Positions 1-6,462 of a DNA stretch of 7,286 nucleotides are shown piece after piece. The notes under the pieces were generated by a model that did not search any database, was not told where the DNA came from, and saw nothing but the letters and a program-made list of their open reading frames with translations. Location of the stretch: NCBI GenBank assembly GCA_037968855.1, contig JBBKWH010000124.1, positions 1-7,286 on the forward strand, given 5' to 3'. The stretch's first letter is position 1, and each line of letters opens with the position of its first letter. Position numbers and translations under genes: made by a program. The stretch is from JBBKWH01 sp037968855. GTDB taxonomy: Bacteria; Pseudomonadota; Gammaproteobacteria; Pseudomonadales; Moraxellaceae.

Positions 1-100
1 GCCATCCATGGCTCAAACAATTGCACTCAGTCATCCCTGCAAAAAGCAACCAATTCGCTTAACTGACAGGCATGACCTACAATGCGCCCGTTTTTTATAC

Positions 101-117
101 CTAAACGAAATGTTTAG
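101..117. repeat. Inverted repeat overlapping the fadL stop codon
   Basis: CTAAACGAAATGTTTAG has perfect 6-base arms (CTAAAC/GTTTAG) around a 5-base centre and includes the fadL TAA stop. On the minus strand the hairpin is followed by GTATAAAAAACGG, so there is no U-run and it is not a normal intrinsic terminator. It may be a 3'-end stabilising hairpin or a protein site. Its function is unknown. Confidence 0.4.
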
Positions 118-1421
118 AAACGGTGGTTGACCTGTACGCCAAGGATATAACCGCTATTGCTGACGGTCGATGAGTAGGTCGCAGGAATGCTGCCAAGCGG
201 GGTGGCGTAGCTGCGTGTGCGGTTGATATCGCCATCTTTTTCGGTCAGGTATTGCGCCGAGACATCTACCGAGGTGTCTTGATTGATGTCATAGCCAGCA
301 CCAACGGTAAAAAAGGTGCGATCCGCCACGGGTACGCGTACGGTACGCGAGCTGACATTTAGCGGTGATTCGTCAAAGCCTAGACCTGCACGGAGGACCA
401 GATTGGGCATGTATTGATAGTTGACGCCGATGCTATACATATTGACGTCGTCGTAGTCCTGTTCCTCGCCAGCACGGTTGTAAGGCGCAGGCAGGCTGCT
501 GGTCGGGAATTGGTCGTTAAACTGGCTCCATTGCGTGCGCTGAATGGTGCCAAGCAGCGTGATGTCCGGTTGGAGTGCATAGCTAATGCCCAGCTCCATC
601 ATGGCCGGTATCGTGACTTCAAGCGTGCTGCTGGCGCTGGCATTGGTTGGGCCTGTGGCGGTTATCGCGTTTTGAATACGTGCCGTGCCTTTGGCGGTGT
701 AATCTACTTTGGATCGGTAGCTCATACCAAGGTTAAGATCTGGCATCGGCGAGTACAGTACGCCTAAATTAAAACCTGCGGTAATGTCGTCGCCGGTATT
801 GGTAAAGGTGCGGGTATCCACACTAAAGTCGCCAGCCGCTGGATTGTCTGGTGATGTGGCTGCACTTAAGATGCTTTCGAATCGATTAACGGTGAGACCC
901 AGACCGACAGACAGCTCAGGGTTAATGGCATAGGCCACGGTGGGCTGTAGGGTAATCACTTTGGTGGTGCTTTTATCGCCAAACAAACGACCTTGGAAGT
1001 CTTGGTCATAGTTGGTTTTGCCACCAAATGGCGCATATAAGCCTACACCAAAGGTCAAGCCATCAGTATAAGGAAGCACCGCATAGCCCGCACCGATCCA
1101 TGTTTTTGGCACAATATTGCTGTCTTGGATGCCCGTTACTGGCTGGCCAGCATAGGTTGCGGTGGTATTCGAAAAATCGTTGCTGACATCGATATATAAC
1201 GCGTTGTTAGAGACCTCAATATGCTTGATACGACTCATCCCTGCGGGGTTGCTAAAGACCGTTGATGCATCGGTGATGAGTGCGGTGCGGCCTGCATTGG
1301 CAGCACCTAAAGCGCTGACGCTTTGTTCGTTTAGTGCAAATCCTTGCGCATGGGCTTGGCTGATCACACCAAGGCTCAAGGCCATTATGGTGGAAGCAAG
1401 GCAGGTTTTTTCCATGGTCAT
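114..1421 (-). CDS. fadL: FadL-family outer-membrane long-chain fatty acid transporter
   Basis: This 435-residue protein belongs to the OMPP1/FadL/TodX family: a 14-strand outer-membrane beta-barrel that lets long-chain fatty acids or other hydrophobic compounds cross the outer membrane. Residues 1-25 form a signal peptide (charged start, hydrophobic core, SQAHA before the cut). The mature N-terminus QGFALNEQS, the following G/A-rich plug segment and the VFSNPAGM motif (family NPA) are diagnostic. The chain ends in NHRF, the C-terminal aromatic residue typical of BAM-assembled barrels. Length matches E. coli FadL closely. The reading frame stays open up to 1586, but the start at 1421 is chosen because AAGGA lies 10 bases upstream and the signal peptide begins there; ATG at 1415 is the alternative. 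It is divergent from fadH, so a fatty-acid role is likely, though family members also carry aromatics and alkanes. Substrate is inferred, not seen. Confidence 0.9.
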   Translation of the reverse strand: MTMEKTCLASTIMALSLGVISQAHAQGFALNEQSVSALGAANAGRTALITDASTVFSNPAGMSRIKHIEVSNNALYIDVSNDFSNTTATYAGQPVTGIQDSNIVPKTWIGAGYAVLPYTDGLTFGVGLYAPFGGKTNYDQDFQGRLFGDKSTTKVITLQPTVAYAINPELSVGLGLTVNRFESILSAATSPDNPAAGDFSVDTRTFTNTGDDITAGFNLGVLYSPMPDLNLGMSYRSKVDYTAKGTARIQNAITATGPTNASASSTLEVTIPAMMELGISYALQPDITLLGTIQRTQWSQFNDQFPTSSLPAPYNRAGEEQDYDDVNMYSIGVNYQYMPNLVLRAGLGFDESPLNVSSRTVRVPVADRTFFTVGAGYDINQDTSVDVSAQYLTEKDGDINRTRSYATPLGSIPATYSSTVSNSGYILGVQVNHRF

Positions 1422-1431
1422 GTTGCGATCA

Positions 1432-1436
1432 TCCTT
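1432..1436 (-). promoter_or_regulatory. Ribosome binding site setting the fadL start
   Basis: AAGGA on the minus strand lies 10 bases upstream of the ATG at 1421 and 16 bases upstream of the ATG at 1415. It favours 1421 and argues against the in-frame upstream ATG at 1586, which would bury the signal peptide behind 55 extra residues. Confidence 0.6.
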
Positions 1437-1469
1437 TGATATGGGAGTCCAGTTGCCAGTATTGGGGTT

Positions 1470-1497
1470 GTTTTGGCAGGGCTGTTTTGGCAGGGCT
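1470..1497. repeat. Perfect 14-base tandem duplication in the fadL leader
   Basis: GTTTTGGCAGGGCT occurs twice head to tail with no mismatch, 49-76 bases upstream of the fadL start. It is non-coding if the start at 1421 is right. Such exact two-copy repeats arise by slippage and can vary between strains, changing leader length. Confidence 0.8.
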
Positions 1498-1677
1498 TTG
1501 CTGCGTTGCAGCAGATGTAACATTTTTTTAAGAATAAGGGCAATGCTTGTTTGGCAGAAGGCCCATGTTGTGTTGTTGTGCTGCATTGAAGCGGTGTTTT
1601 GTATCTAAACAGGGATCGGAAGGCCGAAATGATGGCAGATTGGCACATCTGGCTCGTGCATTTATGCCCCAAATAAA

Positions 1678-1691
1678 TGACCATTTGGTCA
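1678..1691. promoter_or_regulatory. Candidate operator, 6-2-6 inverted repeat
   Basis: TGACCATTTGGTCA is a perfect palindrome (TGACCA, TT, TGGTCA) 105 bases upstream of fadH in the divergent intergenic region. Its size and symmetry fit a dimeric repressor site. Its TGGTC half-site resembles the core of enterobacterial FadR operators, but the spacing is different, so the regulator is not assigned. Confidence 0.35.
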
Positions 1692-1738
1692 CTGGTATTC
1701 GATAGGTGCGATGCCTACACTGTCACACGTTGTTTGAT

Positions 1739-1760
1739 TTGTCGTATAGACAGACGACAA
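1739..1760. promoter_or_regulatory. Candidate operator, 7-8-7 inverted repeat near fadH
   Basis: Perfect arms TTGTCGT (1739-1745) and ACGACAA (1754-1760) flank an 8-base centre, ending 35 bases before the fadH start. A TATAGA hexamer (1745-1750) lies inside. The 22-base span and position fit a TetR-type operator that would block fadH transcription, but no regulator gene is in the window and the identity is inferred. Confidence 0.4.
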
Positions 1761-1795
1761 CTCATTTTCCGATCCATTGTTCATAAGAGTCGATC

Positions 1796-3826
1796 ATGAA
1801 ACCGTATCCGCATTTGCTTGAACCGCTGAATTTAGGTTTTACACAACTAAAAAACCGCGTGGTCATGGGATCAATGCACACCGGCCTTGAAGATCGTTTT
1901 TACAATTACCCCAAACTTGCGGCTTATTTTGCCGAACGCGCGCGTGGTGGTGTGGCCTTGATTATCACTGGTGGTATTTCGCCTAACCGTCAAGGTTGGT
2001 TGTTGCCAGCAGGCGGCACCATGAATCAGTTAACCGACGCTGCCAATCACCGTTTGGTGACGCATGCTGTGCATCGACACGGTGGCAAGATTTTGATGCA
2101 GATTCTGCATGCGGGTCGTTATGGCTATCAGCCGTTTGTGGTGTCGTCTAGTCCAATTAAATCGCCGATTTCGCCATTTAAACCGCGCGAGATGAGCGAC
2201 CGTGATATTCGTTCGACCATTAGTGACTTTGCTCGTTGTGCCAAGCTGGCCAAGCTCGGTGGTTATGACGGCGTTGAGATCATGGGGTCTGAAGGTTATT
2301 TGCTCAATCAGTTTTTGAGCCGTCACGTCAATCAGCGCAAAGACCAATGGGGCGGTTCGATTGATAATCGGATGCGCTTTGCAGTAGAGATTGTGCAGGC
2401 GATTCGCGAGGCAGTCGGCGAGAAATTTATTATTAGCTTCCGTCTGTCGATGCTGGATTTGGTCCATGACGGCAACACCATGGATGAAGTGGTGTTAATC
2501 GCGCAGTCGCTAGAGCGTGCAGGGATTAACTTGCTCAATACTGGTATTGGCTGGCATGAAGCGCGTGTCCCGACTATTGTGACCTCTGTGCCGCGTGCGG
2601 CCTTTGCCGATGTGACGGCGCATGTGCGTGAACGCGTTGGTGTGCCTGTGATTGCCTCAAATCGCATCAATATGCCAGATGTGGCCGAAGAAATTTTGGC
2701 CTCAGGCAAAGCCGATATGGTGCAGATGGCACGACCGTTTTTGGCCGATGCAGAATGGGTCAATAAAGCCGCGACCAATCGCGTTGATGAAATTAATACT
2801 TGTATTGCCTGTAACCAAGCCTGTTTGGACCATACTTTTGAAAACAAACGTGCCAGTTGCTTGGTCAACCCGCGTGCTTGCCACGAGACCGAGTTGGTCT
2901 ATGTGAAATCGCGCAAACCACGCCGGATTGCGGTGGTTGGTGGTGGTGTAGCCGGTATGTCAGCTGCGACTGTGGCGGCCAGCCGTGGCCATCAAGTGAC
3001 CTTGTTTGAAGCACAAAGCGAGATTGGTGGGCAGTTTAATCTGGCCAAGGTTGTGCCGGGTAAAGAAGAGTTCCACGAGACCATTCGTTATTTTAAAACC
3101 ATGATTGCCAAAACAGGTGTTGAGCTGCGACTTAATACCAAAGTCAATCGCGATCAGCTTGAGCGCGAAGGCTACGATGATGTGATCGTCGCCACTGGTG
3201 TGGTACCACGGGCGTTGAAACTTGAAGGCGCAGATTTGCCACAAGTGCTGAGCTATAGCGATGTGCTGCGTGGTGCGCCGGTGGGTCAGCGGGTGGCCGT
3301 GATTGGTGCAGGCGGGATTGGTTTTGATGTCAGCGAATACCTGCTACATGATCCCAAAACACCACAGCCACAACCACTGAATCAATGGATGGCCGAGTGG
3401 GGCGTGGATAGCCGTGTTGATTACCATACCGAAGGGGGCTTGGTGCAACCCAAAGTCAAACCGGCTTATCGTGAAATCTATTTGATGCAGCGCAAAACTA
3501 CCGGTGTTGGCTCAGGACTGGGCAAAACCTCCGGCTGGGTGCATCGTGCCGCACTGAAAAAACACGGTGTACGGATGATGCGCGGTATTAGCTATGACAA
3601 AATCACCAACGAGGGCATCTGGGTCACCATCAATGATCAAGAACAGCTGCTGCGTGTTGATACGATTGTGGTCTGTGCGGGCCAAGAGTCAGTAAAAGAC
3701 TTGATGCCTGCTGAAGGAGTCGTGAGTGGTGCGCGTTATCATATTATTGGTGGTGCCAAACTTGCTGCCGAGCTAGATGCCAAACGTGCGATCCGTGACG
3801 GTGCAGAACTGGCCGCCGCGTTATAA
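1796..3826 (+). CDS. fadH: NADPH-dependent 2,4-dienoyl-CoA reductase
   Basis: FadH reduces 2,4-dienoyl-CoA with NADPH so that unsaturated fatty acids with even-positioned double bonds can complete beta-oxidation; it is a cytosolic FMN, FAD and 4Fe-4S enzyme. The 676-residue length fits the family (E. coli about 672). Residues 1-330 are the Old Yellow Enzyme-like FMN barrel, with LKNRVVMGSMHTGLE near the start. The proton-relay residues correspond to Tyr168 (GSEGYLLNQF) and His254 (GIGWHEARVPT). Cluster ligands are Cys336, Cys339, Cys343 and Cys355. The FAD-binding glycine motif is GGGVAG (382-387) and the NADPH-binding one is VIGAGGIG (502-509). All key residues are present. The start has AAGAG 6 bases upstream. 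It is divergent from fadL, and a terminator follows, so it is probably monocistronic. Confidence 0.96.
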   Translation: MKPYPHLLEPLNLGFTQLKNRVVMGSMHTGLEDRFYNYPKLAAYFAERARGGVALIITGGISPNRQGWLLPAGGTMNQLTDAANHRLVTHAVHRHGGKILMQILHAGRYGYQPFVVSSSPIKSPISPFKPREMSDRDIRSTISDFARCAKLAKLGGYDGVEIMGSEGYLLNQFLSRHVNQRKDQWGGSIDNRMRFAVEIVQAIREAVGEKFIISFRLSMLDLVHDGNTMDEVVLIAQSLERAGINLLNTGIGWHEARVPTIVTSVPRAAFADVTAHVRERVGVPVIASNRINMPDVAEEILASGKADMVQMARPFLADAEWVNKAATNRVDEINTCIACNQACLDHTFENKRASCLVNPRACHETELVYVKSRKPRRIAVVGGGVAGMSAATVAASRGHQVTLFEAQSEIGGQFNLAKVVPGKEEFHETIRYFKTMIAKTGVELRLNTKVNRDQLEREGYDDVIVATGVVPRALKLEGADLPQVLSYSDVLRGAPVGQRVAVIGAGGIGFDVSEYLLHDPKTPQPQPLNQWMAEWGVDSRVDYHTEGGLVQPKVKPAYREIYLMQRKTTGVGSGLGKTSGWVHRAALKKHGVRMMRGISYDKITNEGIWVTINDQEQLLRVDTIVVCAGQESVKDLMPAEGVVSGARYHIIGGAKLAAELDAKRAIRDGAELAAAL

Positions 3827-3854
3827 GCAAAGCGCTCACTAAACGGCTGTAAAG

Positions 3855-3889
3855 CGCCCACGATGATGCTGTCATTTGTGGGCGTTTTT
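3855..3889 (+). terminator. Intrinsic terminator of fadH
   Basis: CGCCCAC (3855-3861) pairs perfectly with GTGGGCG (3878-3884), the inner bases ATGA/TCAT can extend the stem, and five T follow at 3885-3889. It begins 29 bases after the fadH stop. Confidence 0.9.
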
Positions 3890-4004
3890 GTATCTGCTTT
3901 ACAGCAGAGTCACCGAAGTCATCGTAATGTCACAGAGCGTGACCGAACTACTGCGCACAGATACACCATCCATCGCTACAGTGATCTTAAGGCAATGCAG
4001 CCGA

Positions 4005-4010
4005 TATAAC
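4005..4010 (+). promoter_or_regulatory. Possible -10 element for the small charged protein gene
   Basis: TATAAC lies 58 bases before the ATG at 4069 and is the best -10 match in the 3890-4068 gap. No good -35 hexamer stands at 16-18 bases, so this is only a candidate; it could be a promoter that depends mostly on the -10. Confidence 0.25.
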
Positions 4011-4068
4011 GCTCACACATACCACTGAGCCACGTTGCATGATCATAGACCAATGCGAGGATCACATC

Positions 4069-4410
4069 ATGAGTATTAAGACTAAGCACGACAAGCACTT
4101 GCAAGAAATGTACGATGCCAAAATGCGTAAGCTTGAAGAGCGAAAAATTGCCCGTGAGTCCTTTGATGGCAACAAAACCACATGGTTTGAAGATGTGCGT
4201 AGTGCGCTGATGGATAAAGTTGAAGACATCAAAGATTTGATTCAAACCAAACAAGTTGAACTCAAAGCAAAGCAGTCTACCCTTATGGAAAAGCATGCTG
4301 ACTTGATTGAAAAAGGCATGAGCAAGCAGACAGATCTACGCCATAAAGCGTCATCTTTTTTACATGCAGTTGCTGATAAAGTTGATGTCGCCAGCGATGT
4401 AAAGGCATAA
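4069..4410 (+). CDS. Small charged, probably helical protein of unknown function
   Basis: I do not recognise this 113-residue protein. It is very rich in Lys, Glu, Asp and Gln, has no Cys and a single Trp (TTWFEDV), and has few helix breakers after about residue 40. Residues 40-95 (for example DLIQTKQVELKAKQSTLMEK) look like a long amphipathic or coiled-coil helix. There is no signal peptide or membrane segment, so it should be cytosolic. The start at 4069 has GAGG 8 bases upstream; the in-frame ATG at 4039 lacks one. It stands alone after the fadH terminator and converges with the restriction-like nuclease gene. Composition recalls stress-protective (LEA-like) or phasin-like proteins, but that is resemblance only. 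Confidence 0.75.
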   Translation: MSIKTKHDKHLQEMYDAKMRKLEERKIARESFDGNKTTWFEDVRSALMDKVEDIKDLIQTKQVELKAKQSTLMEKHADLIEKGMSKQTDLRHKASSFLHAVADKVDVASDVKA

Positions 4411-4442
4411 AGCGTTGCTTGCCATGTTGAATCCACTGCAAC

Positions 4443-4452
4443 TACAGCTGTA
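4443..4452. repeat. 10-base perfect palindrome
   Basis: TACAGCTGTA is self-complementary and lies 33 bases after the small-protein stop. It has no loop, so it is more likely a protein site or chance than a hairpin. Confidence 0.3.
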
Positions 4453-4458
4453 CATTAA

Positions 4459-4472
4459 ACCAACCAGTTGGT
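4459..4472. repeat. 6-2-6 inverted repeat
   Basis: ACCAACCAGTTGGT has perfect arms ACCAAC/GTTGGT around CA. It sits between convergent genes and has no T-run after it on either strand. The role is unknown. Confidence 0.35.
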
Positions 4473-4483
4473 ATTGAACATCG

Positions 4484-4539
4484 ATCAGACTAATACCACA
4501 GAGTAGCCGACGTTGTTGCTCTGTGGTCTATTAGTCGAT
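4484..4539. repeat. Long imperfect hairpin between convergent genes
   Basis: The left arm is ATC, a bulged A, GACTAATA and CCACAGAG (4484-4503). The right arm is CTCTGTGG, bulged TC, TATTAGTC and GAT (4519-4539). That is about 19 pairs around a 15-base loop. It lies 15 bases beyond the stop of the minus-strand nuclease gene and could serve as a two-way transcription end or mRNA 3' stabiliser, but no T-run follows in either direction. Confidence 0.55.
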
Positions 4540-4554
4540 AGCCGTCAACGACAC

Positions 4555-5712
4555 TTATAAATCATAGACGTCAGGATTTTTTCGGAAGTTTTCATCATCC
4601 TGACAATAGCGTAAGCAGTCACCCAAAATACTCATTAATCGAATCAGATGTTCAGGCTTGCTCAAATAAACATGATTGCCTGAAGCAAATTCTAATCCTG
4701 CCCGCTTAATTTCGATTCGACGGACATTGGTGATCGGTACAATAAACTGAACAGTTGGATTCTTTTTGTCACCGTAGTAGCGTAAAAGCCAGCGATTACT
4801 TTTGTTTTGGTATAGCAGTGAGTAATAACTCTCGGTGTCTTTGGCATAAATGTCTTGATCTGGCAGTAAGTTCTGAACGACTTTAAATACCTGCATCTCG
4901 GTTTTGGTAGTAACGATTTTTGGATTATTTGGATCAATAATTGTATCCGGTTGAACAATAGGCTCTGCTGTCACGGTTTGAATCGTAGTGACTGTATTGT
5001 TGCCAGACAGTTTTTTGACAATGATCTCGCTCATTGCATGTTCGATAGCTGTTTTGACCATTGGTGTAATGCTATCTAAAAATTTTCCCGTCAACTGTCG
5101 TTGCAGATTGGATTGTCCAGCAACATAGCGTACAAAATCTTGAGGAACATTTGACAAGCTGTTACTCACCACCGATTTGAATGTCTGAATATATTGGCTT
5201 TCTTCGGCAAAGTCTCGCACTTTGGATGCCTGAAAATTATCATGCATGAATTGATGCAGTTGCTCGTAGTTTTGGTTGTTTTTTTCGGTAAAGTCGATGA
5301 CTAAGAATGGATGCTCATCCATGATATTGGCATTCATCAAGTCAGTAAAAAATCGCCACTCTCTACCATTGGTAATTGCCGCCACTGTGACACCGACGGT
5401 GCTATTGAAGTAGCGCGCAAGCTGTGGAGCATGATTGGTGAGCTTTTCTTTATAGCCTTTTGCCTCAACAAACATTACAGGCTGGCTTTCGCAGCAGTAT
5501 AAGGCATAGTCTACGCGTTCTGATGCCTTAACACCGCGCATATCGGCACTATACTCGGCACGAACTTTGGTGGGGTCATAGGGGTTAAAGCCGAGAATAT
5601 CCAGCAGCGGCAAAATTAGGGCCTGTTTGGTGGTCTCTTCGGTGGTGCAGTGTGTGCCGACGCGTTTGACATGTTCGATATGGGATTTTAAACGAGTAAT
5701 AAACTGATCCAT
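4555..5712 (-). CDS. Stand-alone HsdR N-terminal-type nuclease-domain protein
   Basis: This 385-residue protein matches the type I restriction R-subunit N-terminal nuclease domain family but has no DEAD-type helicase, so it cannot be a full HsdR. Residues 1-140 are the PD-(D/E)XK fold: TEEXTKXALILPLLXXLGF around 24-42 (X marks variable positions), Asp68 in RVDYAL, Glu83 and Lys85 in FVEAKGY, Gln97 in PQLARYF, then AITNGREWRFFTD (112-124). All expected catalytic residues are present. Residues 195-235 look helical. Residues 265-370 form a separate C-terminal domain (IVTTKTEMQVF then DTESYYSLL) that I know from other stand-alone members. The start at 5712 has GGA 9 bases upstream and matches the family start MDQFxTRLK; a GTG at 5757 is less likely. 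No hsdM or hsdS is nearby. Substrate and role are unknown; defence is an inference. It is visibly more AT-rich than fadH. Confidence 0.8.
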   Translation of the reverse strand: MDQFITRLKSHIEHVKRVGTHCTTEETTKQALILPLLDILGFNPYDPTKVRAEYSADMRGVKASERVDYALYCCESQPVMFVEAKGYKEKLTNHAPQLARYFNSTVGVTVAAITNGREWRFFTDLMNANIMDEHPFLVIDFTEKNNQNYEQLHQFMHDNFQASKVRDFAEESQYIQTFKSVVSNSLSNVPQDFVRYVAGQSNLQRQLTGKFLDSITPMVKTAIEHAMSEIIVKKLSGNNTVTTIQTVTAEPIVQPDTIIDPNNPKIVTTKTEMQVFKVVQNLLPDQDIYAKDTESYYSLLYQNKSNRWLLRYYGDKKNPTVQFIVPITNVRRIEIKRAGLEFASGNHVYLSKPEHLIRLMSILGDCLRYCQDDENFRKNPDVYDL

Positions 5713-5884
5713 TTTATAGTTTCCATGTGGTGGTGCTGAACAATCAAATACTGTCACATATCTGCTGTGTATAGGCAGGCTTTTTTATCAGGGATCGCAT
5801 TAATCATGGTCTTTATGCTTAAGAGCCAGTGGCTACACTGGTGAATACTGCTAAGTATTGTCGCAACAATGACTTTTTTGGGCT

Positions 5885-5902
5885 GACTGCTTATGCGCAG
5901 TC
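5885..5902. repeat. 6-6-6 inverted repeat
   Basis: GACTGC and GCAGTC are perfect arms around TTATGC. No T-run follows on the plus strand (TTGGGC) or the minus strand, so this is not a clear terminator. Confidence 0.3.
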
Positions 5903-5982
5903 TTGGGCTGTGAGTTATGGGTGATCCTGCGACATAAATTGTCGTGGGCAAAAATAGACGCTTTTTACAGGCTTCAGATATG

Positions 5983-6007
5983 AAAAAACCCTTGAAAATC
6001 AAGGGTT
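5983..6007 (-). terminator. Intrinsic terminator downstream of the tRNA-Ser 3' end
   Basis: Read on the minus strand, AACCCTTGA pairs perfectly with TCAAGGGTT around a 3-base TTT loop, and the stem runs into six T. It starts 14 bases after the CCA of the tRNA fragment, as expected for the native terminator of a tRNA gene. Its survival next to the fragment marks this side as original chromosome. Confidence 0.85.
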
Positions 6008-6020
6008 CGTTCAAAGAATA

Positions 6021-6043
6021 TGGCGGAAGCGGTGAGATTCGAA
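6021..6043 (-). pseudogene. 3' fragment of tRNA-Ser; probable attachment site
   Basis: The minus strand reads, in order, the T-loop TTCGAAT, 3' T-stem CTCAC, 3' acceptor strand CGCTTCC, discriminator G and encoded CCA: positions 54-76 of a tRNA. The acceptor strand, G73 and T-loop match E. coli tRNA-Ser(UGA), which ends in TTCGAATCTCTGCGCTTCC plus GCCA; here only the inner T-stem bases differ. The sequence upstream (CAACTGCC on the minus strand) does not continue a tRNA, and no 5' acceptor GGAAGCG or anticodon arm follows. The break falls exactly at the start of the T-loop. This is a truncated copy, best read as the att core left when an element integrated into an intact tRNA-Ser gene. The isoacceptor is inferred. 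Confidence 0.85.
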
Positions 6044-6149
6044 GGCAGTTGTTTTTAAAGATTATGTATCTGATTTTTTGAGTTAAAAAAATGAAAAAGA
6101 GGATGGTGGGCAGAGGGATTGGGCATTTTGACGAGGTAAAACCAGAAGA

Positions 6150-6413
6150 TCAGGCATTTAGTAGTACCTCATCAGGAGCAAAACCGACACCACATAAATC
6201 ACAGTAAAAGGCATTGAGAAATTGTTCTAATGGAGCGGCCGTAAGTGCTTCAGGCTTACATTCGTCCACAGCTAATTGGTCTTTTCGTTGATAGCCTGCT
6301 GGCTCTTCTAGAGGCCACATCTTTTTTGGACTTGCGTTGCCAATCAAAAGAGTTTTTGGTCTGACCTTGTGATTTGTCTTGCATTTAGGACAAGTTGGTA
6401 ATGTACTGATCAT
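6150..6413 (-). CDS. Small zinc-ribbon-like protein of unknown function
   Basis: I do not recognise this 87-residue protein. It has two Cys pairs, CPKC (residues 8-11) and CDLC (71-74), about 60 residues apart, which could together bind one zinc ion as a split zinc ribbon. Between them is a charged, loop-like segment (KKMWPLEEPAGYQRKDQ). No signal peptide or membrane segment is seen. The start at 6413 is chosen because AGGAAAC directly precedes it and the first Cys pair follows; the frame stays open to 6497 but that extension has no good ribosome site and would run into the divergent antitoxin region. It is divergent from the BrnA-like gene, with 135 bases between the starts. A DNA-, RNA- or protein-binding role is plausible but unproven. 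Confidence 0.65.
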   Translation of the reverse strand: MISTLPTCPKCKTNHKVRPKTLLIGNASPKKMWPLEEPAGYQRKDQLAVDECKPEALTAAPLEQFLNAFYCDLCGVGFAPDEVLLNA

Positions 6414-6462
6414 GTTTCCTGATTCCAAAGTACCCAAGAAGCGTAATACCACTATCCCATAG

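Larger units (their letters stand above)
1422..1795. promoter_or_regulatory. Divergent fadL-fadH intergenic region
   Basis: This is 374 bases without a supported gene, between two divergently transcribed fatty-acid genes, so it must hold both promoters. It contains a 14-base tandem duplication (1470-1497) in the presumed fadL leader and two inverted repeats nearer fadH (1678-1691 and 1739-1760). No clear -35/-10 pair could be fixed on either strand; a weak minus-strand candidate is TTGCCC and TTACAT separated by 17 bases around 1520-1548. Known fatty-acid regulators (FadR, PsrA and other TetR or GntR proteins) bind such palindromes, but the motifs here do not exactly match the consensus sites I know. 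Confidence 0.6.
5713..6020. other. Non-coding gap between nuclease gene and tRNA remnant
   Basis: No supported gene is seen on either strand. It should hold the promoter of the minus-strand nuclease gene, but no clear -35/-10 pair was found. It holds an inverted repeat GACTGC/GCAGTC (5885-5890 and 5897-5902) and the tRNA terminator at 5983-6007. By the integration reading this is original chromosomal sequence downstream of the tRNA-Ser gene. Confidence 0.5.

Noticed and set aside
3..62. Frame at the left edge reading HPWLKQLHSVIPAKSNQFA then TAA, a possible C-terminus of a plus-strand gene
   Set aside because: Only 19 residues with no recognisable motif, and another frame is also open here. 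The T-run at 91-96 has only a weak, bulged stem before it, so no terminator supports a gene end.
1422..1586. N-terminal extension of fadL from the ATG at 1586
   Set aside because: It adds 55 residues in front of a perfect signal peptide, runs through the tandem repeat, and has no better ribosome site than the one before 1421.
414..1608. Plus-strand frames of 117 and 148 residues opposite fadL
   Set aside because: They are antisense to a confidently assigned gene, show no domain features, and look like codon-bias shadows.
2030..3244. Several frames on both strands within fadH
   Set aside because: They lie wholly inside fadH, which has every catalytic and cofactor residue in its own frame.
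4039..4068. Upstream ATG of the small charged protein
   Set aside because: No ribosome site precedes it, while GAGG is well placed before the ATG at 4069.
4484..4539. Reading the long hairpin as a standard intrinsic terminator
   Set aside because: The stem is strong but no T-run follows on either strand, so it is listed as a repeat instead.
5754..6014. Minus-strand 86-residue frame between the nuclease gene and the tRNA fragment
   Set aside because: Its start overlaps the tRNA terminator hairpin, it has no ribosome site or recognisable domain, and its composition is not protein-like.
6091..6210. Plus-strand frame of 38 codons beginning MKKRMVGRG
   Set aside because: It overlaps the zinc-ribbon gene on the other strand, has no ribosome site and no recognisable motif.
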